Part shown: positions 57,481 to 64,000 of the stretch, one piece after another | How the letters are laid out: the number at the start of each line of letters is the position of its first letter | How positions within the stretch are numbered: position 1 is the stretch's first letter | From: Siphonodentalium dalli | Taxonomy: Eukaryota; Mollusca; Scaphopoda; Gadilida; Siphonodentaliidae | Assembly: GCA_032622095.1 (NCBI GenBank) | Contig: CP136063.1 | Span: 71,709,980 to 71,773,979 of the forward strand | Direction: 5' to 3' | Length of the DNA: 64,000 bases | The notes under the pieces: model-generated | Databases searched by the model: none | Told to the model about the DNA's origin: nothing | What the model saw: the letters and a program-made list of their open reading frames with translations, nothing else | Translations under genes and position numbers: made by a program

Positions 57481-60250
57481 ACATATAAGTATGGTTGTCC
57501 AATAAGTATTGTTTTTTATCTACTCATGTCAACTCCTCCCTAAATACGTAAGACGTGCCTCGATGGGAACCGTTATTACAAGAAAGTGGGCGTCAAGCAC
57601 CGATCTTCATGCATGCAACCATAATTATTGTATCAAATCAAGAGTTTATGCCATTCTTGTCCACAAATTTCCATATTCTGCATATAATTCCATTTACATG
57701 TATATATTTGTAACCTGAATGTATAGACTCGATGCATGCGTCCGCATCATTTATAAATATATCTACGGATTTTATCTGACAAATAAGTATGGTTGTCAAA
57801 TATTGTCAAGGGTCGGTTGTCATTATGGTTAGGGTTAGGCCATAGATGTTAATTATTTTCAGCGATATCCATACGAAAACATAACCTTTCTATTCACAAC
57901 TATATAACTGCAACTTATTTTAATACTTAAACATCTAATGGTACGCGGAAGTTGACTCGTCATGTTTCAGTTTTGCAAAATAAGTATTTTTTCTGACAAA
58001 TATGTACTATTGTTGTTAAATATGTGTGCATTGTTGGAGAGGAGTTATCATGAATAATTTATATCGATGGTCGTTCAGAAATAACATTTGGGAATAGAAC
58101 TGCATATACATTACCAAAAACGTGGCGACAGGGGGGTTTGGGGGGGGGGTCAAAAGTTTCAACTGTTGGAAATTTCATACCTGCCAAAACATTAGTTGGA
58201 AGTTTCACACCAATTTTAGGTTGAAAATGTTCTTGTAGTTTGGGGGGAATAAATTGTTTTTGGACCAATATTTGCATATTTTCATATTTTTGGTAAACAA
58301 ATTGGACTGAAATGGTCATCAGTCGGAAATACTGTCATTGGAATTGTCATCCAACTCTAGGAAGGCTTGAGGCTAGTCTAGATGCTAGGATTTTGCGATT
58401 ATCTTGTTCCGATTTAAAACTTTTCGCACACCGGGCCGAACCATGGTCGGCCCGGTGTGTCATTGTCCCCCCCCCCCCCCGTGGCCATTACAAAACTGCT
58501 AATTATTTTAACAAAACAATATTTTACTACATTTAGACTGAAATGGTCATCGGTTGCAGAGTTTTCCAACCTTAGGGGTAGTATGAGGTTTGAAATTTCC
58601 AACACTAGGAAAGCTTCAGCTGAGGCCAGTCAAGATGCTAGGATTTAATATTTTCTTTTATAGTTTTCAAAATTTGCTCACACCGGGCCGAACAACCATG
58701 GTCAGCCCGGTGTGTCCCGGTCTCTTGTCCGTAGCCGTGTGCATTTGTCTGGAGTTAGACCATTAGATGTTAGGATTTATGCAATTTTTCAGGTTAAAAT
58801 ATCCGAATGTTCTAATACCGGGAATATAGAACCATGGTTTATTAATATTAGGATATTAGGCCTGAGCACTGAGGTACAAGGGGGGAATGCAAATGGAATT
58901 ATGCAAAACTTGTGTTTGGTGTGATTCTGTTTCAAGGGGGGGGGTGCAGTTGGAATGGAATTTCCCAAGGTGGACACCCCAACGGAAACCCTCTAGCCAC
59001 GTCCCTGTACCTTACTTTACAATTGTTTTAATGCTTGTAACATTGACCCAATGACCTGACATTTGGTTTAGTTTGCAAAATAAGTATTGATGTTCTGACA
59101 AATAAGTATGATTGTCAAATACGGTAAGTGGTGGTTGTCATTACGGTTAGGTACGTACGTTCAATAGCTGCAGCATATTTTCAATTGTTTTAATACTTAC
59201 ATCTACGCCTATACACGCGTTGACCCGACATGTGTTTAGTTTGCAAAATAAGTATTTATTATTTCTCACAATTAGGTATGGTTGTCAAATGTGTGTTTAT
59301 TGTTGGAGAGGGGTTAGCAGGAATTATTGTGTTTTATCGATGGTCGTATAAATTATAAAAATACCATTTGGGAATAGAACTGCATACATACTGTACAATT
59401 GGTATTGTCAAATAGGTATATATGGTCAGAGAATGGTTTAGCAGGGATGATTTTGGTCGAGGTTATCATACAAAAAGAATATTTGGCATTAACACTGCAT
59501 ACTTATTTTACAAATGTTTAAACAAGGCTTCTAACATAATTTGACATTGTTTTCGTTTGTAAAATAAGTATGATTTTTTGACAACTAATTATGGTTATCA
59601 AATATGTATGTGTATGCATGGTAGGAGAGTGGTTACACCGTTACAGGGATAATTTGATCGATACGAAGAGAACCTACATAGTGCAGTGCATATTATGTAT
59701 TTTAAACCTGTTTTATTGGCCGCGCACGTTCACAAGTCAGTCATCATTATATCGGTCTGCATCGTATTATCTGTCTACGCAAATATACGTTGACCCACAT
59801 ATTTCCGGCTGTAAAATAATTATTGATTTTTCTTACAAATAAGTATGGTTGTCATATAGGTTTGGCTGGAAAACGGATTAGCAGGGATGATGTTGGTCGA
59901 GATTACAACACAAAAAGAACATTTGAGAAAAATAATACTGCATGCATATTTATTTTACAACTGTTTTAAAGATTATAATATAGAGATGACATTTATTCGT
60001 TTGCAAAATAAGTATTTATTTTTCTGACAAATAAGCATGGTTGTCAAATAGGTATTTTGACATGTATGGTTGGAGAGGGGTTAGCAGGAATGATTTTATC
60101 TGGATAATCATACAAAAAGAACACATATATATGGCAATATATGTACATACTTATTTTACAATTGTTTTAATGCTTAACAGCGAACTGACATTTGTAAAAT
60201 AAGTATTGATTTTTCTGACAAATATGTATGCATGGTTATCAAATCAGTCA
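57480..60250. repeat. Diverged ~200-bp tandem repeat with AAATAAGTAT words
   Basis: Units carry TTTGCAAAATAAGTATT, TTTTCTGACAAATAAGTATG, GTTGTCAAATA, GGAGAGGGGTTAGCAGGAAT, a CATACAAAAAGAACA word, and GCATACTTATTTTACAATTG. They recur at about 57960, 59075, 59240, 59560, 59810, 60000 and 60190, with a fragment at 57490. A different repeat (58290-58980) interrupts them. No coding content. Confidence 0.75.
58290..58980. repeat. ~240-bp repeats with CACACCGGGCCGA hairpins
   Basis: At least two units (a third is decayed) carry GATGCTAGGATTT followed by a GC-rich hairpin: 58427-58439 with 58447-58459 and 58679-58691 with 58702-58714 (arms CACACCGGGCCGA / TCRGCCCGGTGTG around CCATGG). A poly-C run follows the first. 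Inserted into the AAATAAGTAT array. Confidence 0.7.
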
Positions 60251-62254
60251 GTCTCCCGGAAATAGGTTGGTGCTGGAATCGGAAGAGATACACTATAATT
60301 ATATAATTATAAAAAAAACTTTGATTTATTTCAAACTTTGGTATGTGAAATATCCGGGTCCATAATGATGAATAGCATCTGAATTTGATGTGGGTTCAGA
60401 TCTGCATTACATCCTACATGGCAACCTGCACGTGTGTCGGACGGCTATGGAACCACCCAGGTTTAAATGCTCTATAGTTCTACGTTTATACAAGAAAACT
60501 TAAATATCCAATCGTCACCCCTTCCCACCACGCGTGCACATCATGTAATCTCTTCCTCAACGTGCTCGTTATCAACACATGATAACACAAAACATCAACA
60601 AAGATTCATCCTTTGACAGTGGCTACTGCCGCGTGGTGTGAGGGAGAAAATCATCCACGGAAGCACATACTCTTGCTGTCGGATCCGATCCATGAAATCT
60701 TGATTCATCCTATATTTGTAACTGTATATATAATGAAATTACATGGAATAAATACTGTTTAAACTAAACTAACAACCATTCTGTAATTCTACCATATCAG
60801 GAATAGACTAACACAGAACGCTCTGTTATGTCTCTCTCACATCGTACGCATGGCTGTTTTGTTTTGCTTTGGCCCCAAACTGCGTGTTGAAAGTTCCAAG
60901 TAGTTTATATGACTGCAATGCGTCTTTATGTGACATATGATGCTCTCAGAAAGGTTGTTCAAGTATTTATTGACTTATATCGATACATGGAGATGTCAAT
61001 AACCAATATTTTTCATCGTATCTTGGAGCACATACAGCAATAGAGATATTCAGCTTCTAATGGATGTAAGGGATTGTAACGTCTAACGCCAGACCACGTG
61101 ACTGTGTGATCTGCTTACTTGTATACACGCGTGTAAACAGTATTTAGTTGTTATGTAATTGTGAGTGAATGACATGTTTACCATAACCTCTTTTAATAAC
61201 AACTGAATGCTGTTTGGAGACATGGGCTTTTGGACTAACTGATAAAGTTCGTTATATAATGGTATTTAGACCACATTGATAACTGGACAATCCCTTGCTA
61301 TATGCAATGTCACATCTGCGTATATATCACAAACAGTTCTGCATGTATACAGCACGATTGTATGTCAACAATTCAACATGTGTATTGCTGTCACTCTGTT
61401 TTTGTTTAACTTGTGTTTCGTCTCCCATGTGAATTTAGAGTAATACATACGACGTCTAGCCTAGATCATCCACGCGATACACACGAATATCTACGTAGTA
61501 CACATGTGATAGCGATACACACGTAGAAACCCCACACTCCACATAATCGATTGAAGCAGAATCTCTCTTGTGCTAATCTTCTGGAATGTTCGCCATGCAG
61601 AGGGATTGTGGACATCACGACGTAGGTGTTAACATATACTATACTGAGAAGTCATTGGTGAACGTGTCACAATTAGTGGTGCATACTACGACTCCAATTG
61701 AAGTGTCAATCGTTGGGTGTTGATACCAAACCAAGTTACTACATCACCATAAGCATATGCTGCATGCACATTTTTATTTGTATATTGCTTTATATGTCAA
61801 ATTTTATAACTTATTTTGAGCAAACACGCTGTTAGATCACCCACCACCACCGGCCTATGTTTTGACCCCCGCTGGGTCTATGAGAATAATATAATAGATT
61901 TTAACTGGCAATAAAATATGTTACACTCACCCCTCAAGTTCTGTGGCGGTGGTGCCTGTAAAGCATGCGGTTGTCCCTGTAAAGCAAAAACATAAAATAC
62001 ATAATATAATCTGTACCTAATTTTGTTGTCTGATGTTTTGTTATTGATACCTTATTTCCCCATAATTTTCCGTACAGAGATTTTAAAACAATAAAGATAA
62101 ATAGAATGAAACTAAAATCTAAGAGTGCTCAGATTATAATGTTTTACCAGTACCACATGAAATGGCTTCTCTCCTAACAGCCGCAGTTCCAACAACACTT
62201 ATTTAATTTCACAGCGATACATCACCTCAAGTGATGGTGGTCAACAAACGTGTA
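60251..62254. other. No gene recognised; possibly unique sequence
   Basis: The least repetitive stretch of the right part. I found no splice-flanked frame except the weak minus-strand candidate at 61931-61976. Many minor words (ACATGTATA, CACACG) but no clear element. Confidence 0.4.
61931..61976 (-). other. Candidate 46-base micro-exon on the minus strand
   Basis: The minus strand reads TTTTGCTTTACAG (acceptor), then GGACAACCGCATGCTTTACA and onward, then GTGAGT (donor). One frame gives GQPHALQAPPPQNL with no stop. A second CTTTACAG lies 21 bases inside, so acceptors are in tandem. No neighbouring exon could be identified, so this may be chance. Confidence 0.2.
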
Positions 62255-63760
62255 TATAGGTGTGTGTGAAGTTAGTTCGGCGTTCGATATCCATTCGATA
62301 TTCGCGTGAAGTTTGTTTGACATTCAATATTCGATACTAAAAAAAAACAATTCGTGTTATGCATGAGGGGTGCGTCATGAGTCCAATATGTGCTCTCCCA
62401 CTGAAACTTCGTGCAAAATTCCGCGCTTTTTCTGTTTTCCAGACCATAGCAGGCTATATTGACGCTAATTTGACGGCTGATTGAGCTGAAATTTGATAAG
62501 TATATATAGTCACTCCCATATAAGAACTACACATGCCAATCTACAAGTCCAGACATGGTCGGCGTCATACGTTTTCAATATCAAATATCATAGCTGGACT
62601 GAAAATTTTGGAATAATATCGAAAAACAAAATTCGCAGAAAAATTAATTACACCAGGATACTTCTATAAACCTAATTCGTGCTCTCCAACTCACACATTT
62701 TCCACTTTTGTTTTAGCTTAAATTTTATTTCACGTTGGATATTCATTCGATATTCAGATATTCATTCGAGATTGGCGTGAAGTTAGTTCGACGTTCGATA
62801 TTCGATATTCGCCACTTAGAAAATGAAAAAAACCCACTATGATATCGAACGAATGTCAGTGGGATATTCTGAAAAAGAAGCCTGATCCACACATTGTCTG
62901 GAATTGTAGTTTGCCTGCGCTTTTTATACGTATCCCATACAAGTAAAAAAATTTCCACGTCCAGCTAAATGTCCAGGAAAAGCACGGAAATTCGGACTAT
63001 ATTGCAGTGGGACTCATGGCGCACCCCTTATATTGGGCATAAAACGAAAATGTACTTTTAAAAAAACAAAATTTAAATTCCAAATTCCAAATATCGATTA
63101 TCGAACGAATGTCGAACGTCGAACTAACTTCACACGAATCTCAATGAATATCGAATGAATATCGAACGTGAAATAAAATTTCAGCTGAAAAAAAATTTGT
63201 GAGTTGGAAATTTTGTGAGTTGGAGAGCACGAATTAGGTCTATAGAATTCTCCTGGTGCAATCGATATGTTAGCCGAAATTTTCAGTCCAGCAATTGTAT
63301 TCGATATTGAAAACGCACAACGCTGACCATGCCTGGAGTTGTAGGTTGGCATGCATGTGCAGTTCTCATATGGTAGTGACTATAATTACTAAATTTCAGC
63401 CCAATCGGCCCGTCAATACAGCTTGCGCCAATCTACAACTTTTTGTCGTGTAAGTAAGTCCAGCTATTGTCTAGAACACAGGAAAAGTGCGGAATTTCGA
63501 ACGAAATTTCAGTGGGAGAGCACGAAATGGAAAGTGGCGAATCTAAAATATCGAACGTCGAACTAACTTCACGCGAATCTCGAATGAAAATATCTGAATA
63601 TCGAAAAAAATGGAAAATTTGTGAGTTGGAGAGCAAGAATTAGGTCAAAAGAAGTCTCATTGTGCAATAACTTTTTCTGAGAATTTTTTTTTTTCGATAT
63701 GTTAGCCGAAATCTTCAGTCCAGCTATGGTATTCGTAACATATCCTCGCAGAAATACGCA
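62255..63760. repeat. TCGAA/ATTCGATATTCG-rich inverted repeat complex
   Basis: A ~450-base block (about 62260-62710) is found inverted at about 63100-63450 and again, partly, at 63480-63740. Shared words: GTGCTCTCCAACTCACA and its complement, TTTTCAGTCCAGC, CGACGTTCGATATTCG and TCGAACGTCGAACTAACTTC. The pieces are diverged by many indels. Frames within are chance. Confidence 0.75.
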
Positions 63761-64000
63761 CTTAACCAACCTATAATGTTAAATAGGTACATAATGTGAT
63801 TATTTGATTCTGAAATATAAGCAGATAATGTTGTCATATCCGTTATTTCGTTTTATGGCGCGGGCCACAGTGACAATACAGTTAAAGAGCGTAACTTGTA
63901 AAGTCGTGAATTGGCTTATTCGTGTCATTGTCCGCACATAATCTGCTTAGAATAACATCATTATAAGTCGATAATGTGACTATAACTCTCTCATTTTCAG
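63761..64000. other. Window end; possible splice acceptor at the last base
   Basis: AT-rich. The final bases, ACTCTCTCATTTTCAG, look like a 3' splice site on the plus strand, so an exon might start just outside the window. Without the next bases this is only a possibility. Confidence 0.2.

Overview
The window is eukaryotic, intron-rich and AT-rich DNA, most likely from a marine invertebrate. A bivalve mollusc is my best guess from the very long introns, the SINE and MITE types and the molluscan-looking LINE and THAP/Harbinger fragments; this is inference, not a database match. A 100-base run of N at 54950-55049 is an assembly gap. There is no bacterial gene organisation, rRNA or CRISPR. Nearly all long open reading frames are chance or repeat-driven; the real genes must be assembled from short exons with splice signals. 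|| The backbone is a tandem duplication, with a pitch of about 31.4 kb, of one short-chain dehydrogenase/reductase (SDR) gene resembling NAD-dependent 15-hydroxyprostaglandin dehydrogenase (HPGD-like). Copy 1 (1606-29657, + strand) has seven exons in consistent phase giving a 257-residue protein with an intact cofactor motif, NNAG and the Ser137-Tyr150-Lys154 catalytic residues. Copy 2 (exons between 32982 and 54202) matches exons 1-6, but exon 6 carries small insertions and a premature stop, and exon 7 is not seen on either side of the gap, so it looks like a decaying duplicate. || Layout. 1-1441: broken LINE endonuclease on the minus strand. 1490-29657: SDR copy 1. Its intron 1 holds a 34-bp minisatellite, a 5.35-kb insertion carrying a broken intron-containing DDE-like gene and a broken basic ORF, a TTAA-flanked MITE, a vestigial exon-4 acceptor and CCAATAAAT-type repeats. 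Intron 2 holds a hairpin with tandem G-A mismatches. Intron 5 holds a SINE, a MITE, a 3.5-kb repeat module and a 2.7-kb foldback element. Intron 6 begins with a minisatellite built on the exon 6 splice donor. 29791-31780: broken THAP/Harbinger-type transposase, minus strand. 32866-54949: SDR copy 2, whose introns hold an element with an 8-bp target duplication and a nested LINE, a longer 34-bp minisatellite, a TTA-flanked Harbinger-like element, palindromes, the 3.2-kb relative of the module, a MITE nested in a MITE, and the splice-donor minisatellite running into the gap. 55050-64000: no gene recognised; palindromes, degenerate satellites, a MITE and TCGAA-rich inverted repeats. || The most unusual signals are the minisatellite that reiterates an exon-intron junction in both paralogues, the hairpin with three symmetric CGAG/CGAG steps, the relic acceptors in intron 1, and several filled/empty insertion sites that can be read by comparing the two copies.
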